A stretch of DNA of 64,000 nt from Phascolarctobacterium faecium DSM 14760 (GTDB taxonomy: Bacteria; Bacillota; Negativicutes; Acidaminococcales; Acidaminococcaceae), in NCBI RefSeq assembly GCF_003269275.1, contig NZ_QLTS01000001.1, forward strand, positions 124,001 to 188,000. The letters run 5' to 3'. The position numbers and the translations under genes were made by a program. This document shows positions 1-10,373 of the stretch, piece by piece. The notes beneath the pieces were generated by a model. The model was not told where the DNA came from. It made no database searches and was given only the letters and a program-made list of their open reading frames with translations. Position 1 is the stretch's first letter. Every line of letters starts with the position of its first letter.

Positions 1-1617
1 TTTTACATTACGATCCCAGGATAACTCGGTATTATGAACTAAACCGACCAACCCCTGTCCAACTTCAACAAACAAGCCAAAATCAGCAATTCTTACAACT
101 TTGCCTGTAACTGTCTGTCCTTCTTCAACAGAAGCATAAGCGGCTTCTTCTGCGGCAGTACGAGCTTCTTTAGCAGCTTGGATCCTGGCTTCTTTGGCAT
201 CACGCCAAGCCTGGGCTTTTGCTTCTTTTTCACTTCTAAGCAAATCACGACGTGAAACAACTAAACGTTTTTTTGCCGTATCAACTTCAATAACTTCCGC
301 TTCCAATTCTTTACCAATATAATCAGAAAAATCTTCTACGCGGCGTAATTCCACATGAGAAGCAGGCATAAAACCTTCAACGCCTTCGACTGCAACAGCT
401 AAGCCGACAATATTTTTCATTTTGTTTTTAATAATCCGCAGAACTTTTACAGTAGCACGGCGTTTTTCACCTTCTGCCAAATCTGCTACATAATTCCATG
501 CAGCATCCTGTTCAGCTTTGATTTTCGAAAGACGGATAAAATCGTCTTTCGAAGTACCGGGAATAACTTTGGCCTCCACTTCATCACCAATTTTAATAGT
601 TTGAGCCAAAATTTCCGGAGCTTCATTAGACCATTGTGAAAAAGCAATAGCGCCTTCTTTCATATAGCCGAAGTCAACATATACCTCATCTTTGCCTATT
701 TGGATGACTGTAGCTTTAACAATCTTACCAGGGTAGACATGTGCGTCCTCCAGGCTTTGTTCCAGCATACTTTCAAAAGATTCCATGTTTTCCATTACAC
801 GTATAGCCTCCTTAATTATACGGTCCGGCGTTGATGCGCCTGCCGTTATTCCTATATTTTGACAGTTTTTAAACATCTCCTCGTTTAATTCCGAGGCTGT
901 TTCGATATGGTAAGCACGCTTACAGTGTTCTGCAACAAGCTCATACAAGTGTCTTGTGTTGGCACTGTTTCTGCCGCCTATTACAACAAAGGCGTCTACT
1001 TCATCAGCTAACTTCAGAGCAGCCTTTTGTCGTTTAGACGTTGCCAGGCAAATAGTTTTTTCTATTTTATATTCACCGGAACGTTCCTTCTGAAGTGCTG
1101 CCAGAATTTCTTCAAACTTTGCCAATTCAAAGGTAGTTTGAATCAAAACGCCATATTTATCTGCTAAAGGTACATTACCTATATCTTTTATACATTCTAT
1201 AACTATAGCATGTTTTCCTGCCCATTGTACAATACTTTTTACTTCAGGATGATTTTTTTCACCAATAATTACAGGTAAATAACCAGCCTCAGCCAAAGCT
1301 TGTCCTTTTTTCTGTGCAGCTTTAACATTTGGACAGGTTGCATCAAGAATAGTCAGATTTTTTGCATGAGCAGCTTCGTAAACGTCAGGGCCAACTCCAT
1401 GCGAGCGAAAAACAACAGTTTCTCCAGCTTGAAATTCGTCCAGGCTTTCACGGCAAGGCACTCCTTTGGTATTTAAATCTTCGATAAGCTGCGGATTATG
1501 TATCAAAGGGCCTAATGTTCCAGATGCTTCATTTGCTTCAGCCAATTTATATGCCATATCTACAGCACGTTTGACGCCGTAACAAAAACCGCAATATTCA
1601 GCAATTCTGATTTTCAT
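1..1617 (-). CDS. ispH: IspH–S1 fusion (HMBPP reductase with ribosomal S1 repeats), C-terminus outside window
   Basis: Open to the window edge, so only the N-terminal 539 residues are seen. The N-terminal ~285 residues are 4-hydroxy-3-methylbut-2-enyl diphosphate reductase, the last step of the MEP isoprenoid pathway. The first [4Fe-4S] cysteine region reads EYCGFCYGV (residues 7-15), a second cysteine lies in DATCPNVK, and the substrate-binding stretches GGRNSANT and TAGASTPD are present. From about residue 295 the chain continues without a stop into S1 (OB-fold) RNA-binding repeats: two complete and a third starting near residue 497 (VTGKVVRIADFGLFVEV). This fusion is known from Clostridia and Negativicutes. 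Start is the ATG at 1617, 4 nt after the plsC stop. It is the last visible gene of the operon beginning near 7.85 kb. Whether the S1 half acts like ribosomal protein S1 cannot be decided here. Confidence 0.95.
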   Translation of the reverse strand, partial: MKIRIAEYCGFCYGVKRAVDMAYKLAEANEASGTLGPLIHNPQLIEDLNTKGVPCRESLDEFQAGETVVFRSHGVGPDVYEAAHAKNLTILDATCPNVKAAQKKGQALAEAGYLPVIIGEKNHPEVKSIVQWAGKHAIVIECIKDIGNVPLADKYGVLIQTTFELAKFEEILAALQKERSGEYKIEKTICLATSKRQKAALKLADEVDAFVVIGGRNSANTRHLYELVAEHCKRAYHIETASELNEEMFKNCQNIGITAGASTPDRIIKEAIRVMENMESFESMLEQSLEDAHVYPGKIVKATVIQIGKDEVYVDFGYMKEGAIAFSQWSNEAPEILAQTIKIGDEVEAKVIPGTSKDDFIRLSKIKAEQDAAWNYVADLAEGEKRRATVKVLRIIKNKMKNIVGLAVAVEGVEGFMPASHVELRRVEDFSDYIGKELEAEVIEVDTAKKRLVVSRRDLLRSEKEAKAQAWRDAKEARIQAAKEARTAAEEAAYASVEEGQTVTGKVVRIADFGLFVEVGQGLVGLVHNTELSWDRNVK

Positions 1618-1621
1618 ACTA

Positions 1622-2212
1622 TCACTCCGCTTCTTGTAAGCGTTTTATTTCCAGCATCAAAGCTTCTGTAAGTTCATGCAGTAGTTCTTTGCTGATCGGT
1701 ACATCCTGAGGGAAAAAAATAGGTTTTCCAAATTTGACGTTTACTTGCGGCCATAATTTCCCCTGCCGTTTGATATCGGTACCTTTTACGCATGTTGGAA
1801 CAATGACTGCTTTAGCTTTTCCTGCCATCATCAAAGCACCTGGCTCAGCCTTACCTAACGCCCCTGTTTTACTGCGAGTCCCTTCAGGGAAAATAGCTAA
1901 CACACCACCATCCAGCATCAAGTCAATACCATGTTTTATTGCTGTTCTATCGGCCCCACCACGTTTTACAGGAAATGCGCCCAAAAGTTTATAAATATCA
2001 CCCAAAACAGGTACAAACAACTCCTGTTTTGCCATAAAGTGCACTTTTCTTGTAGATGCTACACCGATTACAGGCGGATCCAGCAAACTTAAATGATTGC
2101 TGGCAATTACCAAAGGACCTGTCGCTGGAATATTTTCTGCACCTTTTACTTCCAGCCGCAAAAATATTTTGAATAAAATTCTTAAAATAATCTTTAAGAC
2201 TGAATAAAACAT
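1622..2212 (-). CDS. plsC: 1-acyl-sn-glycerol-3-phosphate acyltransferase
   Basis: Transfers an acyl chain to lysophosphatidic acid, giving phosphatidic acid for phospholipid synthesis at the inner face of the cytoplasmic membrane. The 196 residues carry the HX4D catalytic motif (NHLSLLD, about residues 39-45), the acyl-acceptor motif FPEGTRSKTG near 108-117 and a hydrophobic N-terminus for membrane attachment. The length is normal for the short bacterial PlsC class. It lies 3 nt downstream of cmk and 4 nt upstream of ispH; a cmk-plsC-ispH order is common in Firmicutes. Confidence 0.92.
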   Translation of the reverse strand: MFYSVLKIILRILFKIFLRLEVKGAENIPATGPLVIASNHLSLLDPPVIGVASTRKVHFMAKQELFVPVLGDIYKLLGAFPVKRGGADRTAIKHGIDLMLDGGVLAIFPEGTRSKTGALGKAEPGALMMAGKAKAVIVPTCVKGTDIKRQGKLWPQVNVKFGKPIFFPQDVPISKELLHELTEALMLEIKRLQEAE

Positions 2213-2215
2213 AGC

Positions 2216-2884
2216 TTAATGCTCCTGCACCAAAGTTAAAATTTGAGAAGCAACTTCCTGAATAGACATATTAGAACTATCCAAAAAAATCGCATCTTCT
2301 GCACAGCAAAGCGGCGCAATTTTACGTTCACAGTCCTGCTTATCACGAGCCTCAATATCAGACTGCAGCTGCTTCAGATCAACCTGCATTCCTTTGGCAA
2401 GCATTTCTTTGTATCGCCGCGATGCCCGCTCCTCAGCAGAAGCCGTCAAAAAAATCTTTAAATCAGCATGCGGAAATACCACTGTTCCGATGTCACGCCC
2501 GTCCATCACTACTCCACCGGCTTCTCCCATGCGGCGCTGCTGAGCTACCATAGCTTCGCGTACAGCTCCTACAGCAGATACTTTAGAAACAATTTCTGTT
2601 ACTTCCGGAGTTCTGATTTCATCTGTTACTTCCAGTCCATCCACAAAAACACGGTTCAATTTTGCTTCCTGTTTAAAAGTAATAGTCATTTCAGCAGCAA
2701 GTTTACTTACTAATTCAGGTGAAAAATCCTGCTTACTTTGTAAAAACTTCCAAGCTACAGAACGATACATTGCACCTGTATCAATATAAATATAGTCCAA
2801 TTCTTCAGCCGCCAGTTTAGCAATGGTACTTTTTCCTGCTCCTGCCGGACCGTCGATGGCAACTACTAATTTCTTCTCCATCAT
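2216..2884 (-). CDS. cmk: Cytidylate kinase
   Basis: Phosphorylates CMP and dCMP to the diphosphates. The 222 residues begin with the P-loop GPAGAGKST (about residues 13-21) and contain the NMP-binding stretch DTGAMYRS and the MDGRDIGTVVFP motif typical of bacterial Cmk. The length matches the family. It lies in the minus-strand operon, 16 nt after the flavoprotein gene and 3 nt before plsC. The first codons read ATG-ATG (2884 and 2881) and either could be used. Confidence 0.95.
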   Translation of the reverse strand: MMEKKLVVAIDGPAGAGKSTIAKLAAEELDYIYIDTGAMYRSVAWKFLQSKQDFSPELVSKLAAEMTITFKQEAKLNRVFVDGLEVTDEIRTPEVTEIVSKVSAVGAVREAMVAQQRRMGEAGGVVMDGRDIGTVVFPHADLKIFLTASAEERASRRYKEMLAKGMQVDLKQLQSDIEARDKQDCERKIAPLCCAEDAIFLDSSNMSIQEVASQILTLVQEH

Positions 2885-2900
2885 TTACCACCCTGCCTAT

Positions 2901-4142
2901 TTATTGATATGCAGCCGCTGTCCCTGCAGCATATCCTGTTGAAAATGCCGCCTGTAAATTATAGCCGCCAGTATAACCGTCTATATCAATGACTTCTCCT
3001 GCAAAATACAATCCTTGCCACAACTTGGAACGCAATGTTTTAGGCTCTATTTCTTTTATGGATACGCCCCCAGCTGTTACAATAGCCTCTGATAAAGGCC
3101 TCGTTCCCGTAATCGAAACTGATAACCCTTTTAACACTTCTACTAAACGCTTACGTTCTTCTTTTGATATCTGATTGACAGGCTTTTCTTCATCAAGATA
3201 AGCCTGATCTAAAACTACGGGGATCAGACGCTGCGGTAGAAGGTCTTTCATCCCATTCAGCAGCTGCTTCCGGCTGTATTGCTCAAAATCACGCTGAACT
3301 CTTGCTTCAAGCTTTTCAAAAGTCAAAGCAGGTTTTAAATCTATCAGCAAATCGATATTAGTTTTATTAGCTTTTAAAAGTGCTGCAACTGTTTTACTGA
3401 GTGATAAAATAATTGGACCTGATACACCAAAATGCGTAAATAACATTTCTCCAAATTCCGAAGCAGCTTTACTTCCTGAAGAATAAACAGTAGCCTGTAC
3501 ATTACGCAGGGACAACCCCTGCAAATCAGGAATATAAGGTGAATCACTAGTTAGTGGTACCAGCGAAGGTTTAAGTGGTATTATCGCATGTCCCAATTTT
3601 TCGGCAAGTTTAAATCCACTCCCGTCAGATCCGGTTCCTGGATAAGACGCCCCGCCTGCTGCAACAATAACTGCATCTGCTTTAAATACTTTACCGCTTT
3701 TAGTTTTGACGCCGATAACTTTTTCAGTATCAGTTAAAACTTCAGTCACACAAATATCAGTAACCAATTCTACACCTAAATCATGCAGAATTTTTAACAA
3801 TGTATCTACTACATCTTTGGCCTGATCACTTACGGGGAAAACCCGACCACCACGTTCAACCTTAGTTTCCAAACCATTATCATTTAAAAGTTTTACAACA
3901 TCTTCATTAGTAAACTGACGTAGAGCACTGTTTAAAAAGCGTCCGTTTCCAGGAATATTTTTGATTATTTCCTGCAAGTCACAATCGTTGGTGATATTAC
4001 AACGACCTTTACCTGTAATTAAAAGTTTCTTTCCAGGTTTAAACATCTTTTCCAAAACTGTTACTTGTGCCCCATGTTCAGCAGCAGCTGCTGCTGCCAA
4101 TAAACCCGCTGCACCTCCGCCTACGACGATAACTTTATTCAT
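2901..4142 (-). CDS. HI0933/YhiN-family FAD-dependent flavoprotein
   Basis: A predicted NAD(P)/FAD-dependent oxidoreductase of the BaiN/YhiN/HI0933 family, 413 residues. The N-terminal dinucleotide fold is clear (VVGGGAAGLLAAAAAAEHG, residues 6-24), followed by KKLLITGKGRCNITND, a family hallmark. The C-terminal TAGGVSIKEI and GLYFAGEVIDIDGYTGGYN segments close the FAD site. Its physiological substrate is not established for most members. The 3' end of rluB overlaps its start by 8 nt, so it is translationally coupled within the operon. BaiN is associated with bile-acid dehydroxylation in some clostridia, but nothing here supports that role specifically. Confidence 0.85.
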   Translation of the reverse strand: MNKVIVVGGGAAGLLAAAAAAEHGAQVTVLEKMFKPGKKLLITGKGRCNITNDCDLQEIIKNIPGNGRFLNSALRQFTNEDVVKLLNDNGLETKVERGGRVFPVSDQAKDVVDTLLKILHDLGVELVTDICVTEVLTDTEKVIGVKTKSGKVFKADAVIVAAGGASYPGTGSDGSGFKLAEKLGHAIIPLKPSLVPLTSDSPYIPDLQGLSLRNVQATVYSSGSKAASEFGEMLFTHFGVSGPIILSLSKTVAALLKANKTNIDLLIDLKPALTFEKLEARVQRDFEQYSRKQLLNGMKDLLPQRLIPVVLDQAYLDEEKPVNQISKEERKRLVEVLKGLSVSITGTRPLSEAIVTAGGVSIKEIEPKTLRSKLWQGLYFAGEVIDIDGYTGGYNLQAAFSTGYAAGTAAAYQ

Positions 4143-4863
4143 TGATCGCAGCCGCCTTGATTAAAGCATTAATTTCGTCTTCATTCAAAATTCTATAACC
4201 GCCGCGTTTTAATCCCTGCAGTGTCAGATTACCTAACTTTATACGTTTTAATTGTCTTACAGGAAACCCAATAAAATCACACATTCTGCGCACTTGACGG
4301 TTACGGCCTTCATGAATAACGATATCAAAAGTTGTATTACTTTTTTCGTTATCATACCCAATCAGAGTAACAATAGCAGGCGCTGTCATTCCATCCTCTA
4401 ATTTTACACCGATCCTCAGCAGATCAAGCTTGTCCTGCGGAACCAGTCCCGGAACAGTCACTCTATATGTTTTATTTACTTCATGTTTTGGATGAGTGAG
4501 TTTTTGGGCCAGATCGCCATCATTAGTCAGAAGCAGCAGACCTTCTGTATTATAGTCCAACCGGCCTACCGGAAAAACCCGTTCCGGCAAATCTTTGGCA
4601 AAATCAGCAACAGTTCTGCGCCCCTGCGGATCCGTCATAGTAGTAACAACTCCGCGAGGTTTATAAAATAAATAATAGGCTTTCTTCTCACGTTTAATCG
4701 GTTTACCATCAACTAAAATAAAAGCTTTTTCTCCTACTTTAGTTCCTAATTCTTTAACAATCTTACCATTTACCTTTACACGCCCGGCTAAAATATATTT
4801 TTCAGCTTCGCGTCTGGAGGCTACCCCAGCAGAAGCTAAAACTTTCTGCAAACGTTCTTCCAT
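4135..4863 (-). CDS. rluB: 23S rRNA pseudouridine synthase, RluB/RsuA family
   Basis: Converts a uridine in large-subunit rRNA to pseudouridine. An S4 RNA-binding domain (residues 1-60, start MEERLQKVLASAGVASRREA) precedes a catalytic domain with the family motif GRLDYNTEGLLLLTNDGDL (about 101-119), whose Asp is the catalytic nucleophile. The C-terminal EGRNRQVRRMCDFIG is the other conserved block. Placement directly after scpB (3 nt gap) is the usual scpA-scpB-rluB arrangement and supports RluB over RsuA. Confidence 0.92.
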   Translation of the reverse strand: MEERLQKVLASAGVASRREAEKYILAGRVKVNGKIVKELGTKVGEKAFILVDGKPIKREKKAYYLFYKPRGVVTTMTDPQGRRTVADFAKDLPERVFPVGRLDYNTEGLLLLTNDGDLAQKLTHPKHEVNKTYRVTVPGLVPQDKLDLLRIGVKLEDGMTAPAIVTLIGYDNEKSNTTFDIVIHEGRNRQVRRMCDFIGFPVRQLKRIKLGNLTLQGLKRGGYRILNEDEINALIKAAAINE

Positions 4864-4866
4864 AGA

Positions 4867-5466
4867 TTATAAATCCTCTGTTTCTTCTGTTTTATTAAGC
4901 TCTTCATTAAATTCAGCCATTAGTGACATTTGTTCCGGTTCGTTTTCATGCTCTGACAAAATATCAGGAAACTCCGGTAAGTCTTTTAAAGAATTCAGAC
5001 CAAAAGTAATCAAAAATTTATCTGTAGTTCCATACAAAATAGGATGACCAATAGAATCCTTACGTCCGGTCTCACTAATCAATCCATATTCTAAAAGCGT
5101 ATTAACGACACCGTCGACCTTAACACCGCGAATAGCTTCCATTTCACTTCTGGTAACAGGCTGTTTAAAAGCAATAATAGCCAATGTTTCCATAGCGGCA
5201 TTAGATAATTTCATTTCCTGAGAACGCGCCAGCTGTTTTATCAATTCATAATGCTGTTCTTTTGTACATAATTGATAACCTTCTGCCACTTTTCTTAAAT
5301 ACAGGCCGCGCTTTTCATCTTCATAATCCCGCTCTAAAAGCGATAAAAGTTCCCATACCTGAGGTTTATCAAGCTGCATTATTTCAGCTAGCTTGGCAAC
5401 AGATAACGGTTCACCGGCAGCAAACAACAAAGCTTCTAAAGAACCCCTTAAGTAATCGTGAAACAT
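4867..5466 (-). CDS. scpB: Segregation and condensation protein B
   Basis: Winged-helix partner of the SMC–ScpA condensin complex needed for chromosome compaction and segregation. The 199 residues show the two winged-helix halves: LRGSLEALLFAAGEPLSVAKLAE at the start (pattern over residues 5-27) and ETLAIIAFKQPVTRSEMEAIRG in the middle (about 92-113). The C-terminal acidic tail is usual. Its start directly abuts the scpA stop (5466/5467). Confidence 0.95.
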   Translation of the reverse strand: MFHDYLRGSLEALLFAAGEPLSVAKLAEIMQLDKPQVWELLSLLERDYEDEKRGLYLRKVAEGYQLCTKEQHYELIKQLARSQEMKLSNAAMETLAIIAFKQPVTRSEMEAIRGVKVDGVVNTLLEYGLISETGRKDSIGHPILYGTTDKFLITFGLNSLKDLPEFPDILSEHENEPEQMSLMAEFNEELNKTEETEDL

Positions 5467-6180
5467 TTATCGTTCCCCCTGTCGCAGGAATATATAGATT
5501 GGAGCAAAAGCCACTGTCTGGTTGATAGTTACAACACCAAGCTTTAAAAGTTCCAAAACAGCTAAAAAAGACGCGACTTTCTCACTGCGGGAACCAGTAC
5601 GTGAAAATACTTTGGCAAATTCTACACCGTTGAGATGTTGAGAAAGCATATGAACAATCTCATTCATTTTATCCTGTACATTAAATTCCTGGCGCTCAAT
5701 ATAAGCCGTATTCTCAGTTTTCACTGAAAGCAGGGTCAGCATAGCACTAATCAACTCTTCTGCCTCATATTGTTTCAAGCTGCGTTCAACAAAACCAGAC
5801 AAAAGCGGCAGTCGGTAACGGCAACGTTCTGCCTGAAGCTTTAGTTCAGCTAGATTTGAGGCACAGACCTTAATACGTCTGTATTCTACCAGCATTTCCA
5901 CCAGCAGTTGACGAGGGTCAGTTTCATCTTCCTCGCCTTCAGCAGTTTGTTTTGGCAAAAGCATACGCGATTTGATTTGCAGCAGCGTGGCAGCCATCAG
6001 CAAAAATTCACTGGCAATCTCAATATCAAACTCCGTCATTGCCTGTAAATATTCAATATATTGCTCAGTCACTGCCACAATAGGAATATCATAAATATCA
6101 ATTTTTTCTTTTTCTATTAAATGTATCAACAGATCCAGTGGACCTTCAAAATCCTGAACCTTGATTGACAGGTTAGCCAT
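5467..6180 (-). CDS. scpA: Segregation and condensation protein A (kleisin)
   Basis: Kleisin subunit that bridges the SMC heads in the bacterial condensin. The 237-residue product has the canonical N-terminus with FEGPLDLLIHLIEKEKIDIYD (around residues 11-31) and a C-terminal winged helix (LELLKLGVVTINQ) that contacts the second SMC head. It sits 3 nt after trpS and abuts scpB. smc is not in this window. Confidence 0.95.
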   Translation of the reverse strand: MANLSIKVQDFEGPLDLLIHLIEKEKIDIYDIPIVAVTEQYIEYLQAMTEFDIEIASEFLLMAATLLQIKSRMLLPKQTAEGEEDETDPRQLLVEMLVEYRRIKVCASNLAELKLQAERCRYRLPLLSGFVERSLKQYEAEELISAMLTLLSVKTENTAYIERQEFNVQDKMNEIVHMLSQHLNGVEFAKVFSRTGSRSEKVASFLAVLELLKLGVVTINQTVAFAPIYIFLRQGER

Positions 6181-6183
6181 ATA

Positions 6184-7176
6184 TTACAGCACATTCATGG
6201 CGGTCTTAACTTCAGCCATAGTTTTTTCAGCTTCCTTGCGGGCACGCTGTGCTCCATAATCAAGTACTTCTTTAATATATTCAGGTTTCTTTGATAATTC
6301 TTCCCGTTTAGTATGGATATCTGCCAGCAACGCATTCATCTTTTCTGCCAAACGTTTTTTACATTCTACACAGCCAATCTCGCCGGCACGGCATCTTGCC
6401 TCAATCTCTTCATATTCCTCAGGATTGAATACCTTATGAAAAGCGTAGACAATACAAACTTCCGGATGTCCCGGGTCAGTCTTTTTTATACGCTGCGGGT
6501 CAGTAGTCATCATACGTATACGTTCCCACATTTCTTCCGGTCCAGCGCCGAAAGGAATGGTATTGCCATAGGATTTTGACATTTTACGGCCGTCAATACC
6601 CGGTAAAACCTTAGCTTTGGAAAATACTGCCTGTGGCTCGGGGAACACTTCTCTATTATAAAGATAGTTAAAACGGCGTACTATTTCCCGGGTCAGCTCC
6701 AAATGAGCAGACTGGTCTTCACCTACAGGAACACAGGTTGCTTTATAAAGCATGATATCCGCTGCCATAAGCACAGGATATCCCAAAAAACCATAGGTAT
6801 TATTATCCTTGCCCTGAGCAGACCAATTCTGCAGTTTATCCTTATAGGTTGGCACACGTTCCAGCCACGACAACGGAGTGCTCATACCTAAAAGCAGCGC
6901 TAATTCAGCGTGCTCTTTAACATGAGATTGTACAAAAATGACATTTTTTTCAGGGTCAAGACCAGCACTGAGCCAGTCAATCGCCATTTCCATAACATTT
7001 TCCTGTAATTTTGAAGTATCGCTATAAGACGAAGTCAGCGCATGCAGATCAACAATGGAGAAAAAACATTCATATTCGTGCTGCAAACGAACCCAATTCT
7101 CCAGCGCTCCCATATAATTACCCAAGTGAAAACGTCCAGATGGCTGCATTCCACTGAAAATTCTACCTTTAGTCAT
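6184..7176 (-). CDS. trpS: Tryptophanyl-tRNA synthetase
   Basis: Class I aminoacyl-tRNA synthetase charging tRNA-Trp. The signature region reads PSGRFHLGNYMGA (HIGH-equivalent, near residue 13) and KMSKS lies in GIDGRKMSKSYGN. About 330 residues is normal. The open frame extends upstream to a TTG at 7185; ATGs at 7182 and 7176 are more likely, with AGGGA just upstream, and 7176 is chosen because it gives the family-like MTKGRIFSGMQPSG. No T-box leader was seen; only about 37-45 nt separate it from the protease gene upstream, so it is probably cotranscribed. Confidence 0.94.
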   Translation of the reverse strand: MTKGRIFSGMQPSGRFHLGNYMGALENWVRLQHEYECFFSIVDLHALTSSYSDTSKLQENVMEMAIDWLSAGLDPEKNVIFVQSHVKEHAELALLLGMSTPLSWLERVPTYKDKLQNWSAQGKDNNTYGFLGYPVLMAADIMLYKATCVPVGEDQSAHLELTREIVRRFNYLYNREVFPEPQAVFSKAKVLPGIDGRKMSKSYGNTIPFGAGPEEMWERIRMMTTDPQRIKKTDPGHPEVCIVYAFHKVFNPEEYEEIEARCRAGEIGCVECKKRLAEKMNALLADIHTKREELSKKPEYIKEVLDYGAQRARKEAEKTMAEVKTAMNVL

Positions 7177-7222
7177 CAACATCAAGTCCCTTCATTAATC
7201 ATAATTCAACAAGCCGTTTTAA

Positions 7223-7849
7223 TTAAAATACTATCCCCAAAATACTGTTTACCAAAGACATATACGTGCTTGCCAAAGGCCTTATGATCATACCAACGAT
7301 ACCGGTAAAGACCAAAGCCAGCAAGATATAAAAGCCATATTGGCCAACCATATTTTCATACTGATAAGCAGTCCGCGGCGGCAGCAGTTCTCCTAAAATC
7401 TTTGAACCGTCCAGAGGCGGGATTGGGATAAGATTAAAAAAAGCAAACCAAACATTATAAAGCTGTGTCCAAAGTAAAAACGAATAAACGCCTTTGGTCA
7501 TAACACCAAATTTGGTCATTAAAGCAACAATCAATGCTGCAAGAAAGCATAAAAACAAATTTGCCGCAGGGCCTGCAAAAGAAACTTTTAAAATACCTTC
7601 GCGGCGATTTCTGAAATTATTGGGATTGATACCTACAGGCTTAGCCCAGCCGAAACCGGCCACAATAAGCATCAAGGCACCAATAGGGTCAAGATGTGCT
7701 AAAGGATTAAAAGTTAAACGTCCCATGAACCGCGGTGTAGGATCGCCCATGGCTTCCGCAGTCTGCGCGTGTGCATACTCGTGGATAGTGATAGCTATCA
7801 AAAGCGCCGGAATCCTATATAACATTGATGAAAAATCAAAATCTAACAT
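7223..7849 (-). CDS. Site-2-protease-family (M50) membrane metalloprotease
   Basis: Integral membrane zinc metalloprotease of the short YwhC/Rip-like M50B type. The zinc motif HEYAH is in ITIHEYAHAQTAEAMG near residue 24, and the third ligand is in NLIPIPPLDGSKI. Four to five hydrophobic segments follow. Start chosen at ATG 7849 because GGAGG lies 5 nt upstream; the frame is open to 7870. It is the first gene of the operon running down to ispH. No PDZ domain is present, so it is not RseP itself. The substrate is unknown. Confidence 0.85.
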   Translation of the reverse strand: MLDFDFSSMLYRIPALLIAITIHEYAHAQTAEAMGDPTPRFMGRLTFNPLAHLDPIGALMLIVAGFGWAKPVGINPNNFRNRREGILKVSFAGPAANLFLCFLAALIVALMTKFGVMTKGVYSFLLWTQLYNVWFAFFNLIPIPPLDGSKILGELLPPRTAYQYENMVGQYGFYILLALVFTGIVGMIIRPLASTYMSLVNSILGIVF

Positions 7850-7897
7850 ACAAACCTCCATAATCGTCAATAGTAATATTATACAGTATTTTACGTG

Positions 7898-7937
7898 AAA
7901 AGAAAACGGAACCGCTGACAGCGATTCCGTCTTTTTT
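7898..7937 (-). terminator. Rho-independent terminator after the enoyl-CoA hydratase gene
   Basis: An imperfect hairpin ACGGAA-C-CGCT/AGCG-A-TTCCGT is followed in the minus direction by TTTTCTTTTC. It lies just downstream of the hydratase stop (7946) and separates that gene from the protease–trpS operon. The plus-side T6 run would also make it work in the other direction. Confidence 0.7.
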
Positions 7938-7945
7938 GTGAATTC

Positions 7946-8722
7946 TTATTTACCTGTAAATTTAGGAGTACGTTTTTCTTTAAAGGCAGTTATTCCTTCT
8001 GCACTATCGTCCGTGCCCATACATAAAGGCTGGGCAACTGCTTCCATTTCCAGCACTTCGTCTAAAGTCATCGCAGTATTATTCAGATATTTTTTGATGA
8101 GCCCTATCGCTAAAGGTGCTGAAGCTGCAAGTCGTTCAGCCATTTGCATAACCGCGTCCTCAAGCTCTGCTGCAGGAAAGATATGATTTACCAACGCCAT
8201 TTTTTCAGCAGTTGCTGCATCAATCAAATCAGCTGTAAACATCAGCTCTTTAGCTTTATGAACGCCGACAGCTTTCGGCAGGAAATATAAACCACCACAA
8301 TCAGGTATCAACCCTACTTTCGCAAAGCTTTGAGCAAATTTAGCTGTATCTACTGCATAAATAAGGTCACAGGCCAGCATCAGATTAACACCGGCACCAG
8401 CGGTAACACCATTGACCATGGCAATAATTGGCTTCTCGATTGTAGTAATACGTTTTGCAACTTGCCCTACTTTGGTAATGAAAGCCTTTTTTACAGCAGT
8501 ATCTGCAAGAGTCTCCAAAAACGGCAGATCTCCGCCGGCACAAAAAGCTTTTCCATTACCTGTCAGCACAGCACATTTTATTGCCGGGTCTTTTTCTACC
8601 TTTGTCAGAGCTTCATGCAACCCGTCAATCAATGCTTCATTCATTGAATTCAAGCTATGCGGTCTGTTCATAGTAATTATAGCAACCTGACCTTTAAGTG
8701 AAAATAAAACTGCATCTTCCAT
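7946..8722 (-). CDS. Enoyl-CoA hydratase/isomerase family protein (PaaG-like)
   Basis: Crotonase-fold enzyme of 258 residues. The CoA/oxyanion-hole motif is GNGKAFCAGGDLPFLE (about residues 54-69) and the second half of the hole is MVNGVTAGAGVNLMLACDL. The two glutamates of true hydratases are not both present: the region reads FAKVGLIPDCGGLYFLP, with Asp in the second position. This resembles PaaG-type isomerases, which use an Asp. The substrate is unknown, and no phenylacetate genes are nearby. It is flanked by a terminator and by guaB upstream (26 nt), so it may be cotranscribed with guaB. Confidence 0.8.
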   Translation of the reverse strand: MEDAVLFSLKGQVAIITMNRPHSLNSMNEALIDGLHEALTKVEKDPAIKCAVLTGNGKAFCAGGDLPFLETLADTAVKKAFITKVGQVAKRITTIEKPIIAMVNGVTAGAGVNLMLACDLIYAVDTAKFAQSFAKVGLIPDCGGLYFLPKAVGVHKAKELMFTADLIDAATAEKMALVNHIFPAAELEDAVMQMAERLAASAPLAIGLIKKYLNNTAMTLDEVLEMEAVAQPLCMGTDDSAEGITAFKEKRTPKFTGK

Positions 8723-8748
8723 ACTCGAAAAACCTCCTCTAAATTTTA

Positions 8749-10236
<1,488 letters not shown>

Positions 10237-10324
10237 TTACTATACTAGCACAGTGATTACACAAAATCAAGTAGTTTCTGTAATTTTTTTTACAATATCT
10301 TGTTTAGGAACCTTAAAAGATACT

Positions 10325-10372
10325 AAAAATGACCGATTTACTGCAACATTACAGCAATCCGGTCATTTTTTA
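10325..10372. terminator. Bidirectional terminator between codY and guaB
   Basis: AAATGACCG and CGGTCATTTTT form the arms of a long hairpin, with additional internal pairing (GCAA/TTGC). A-run and T-run flank it on the two sides, so it ends codY transcription on the minus strand. Confidence 0.8.
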
Positions 10373-10373
10373 T

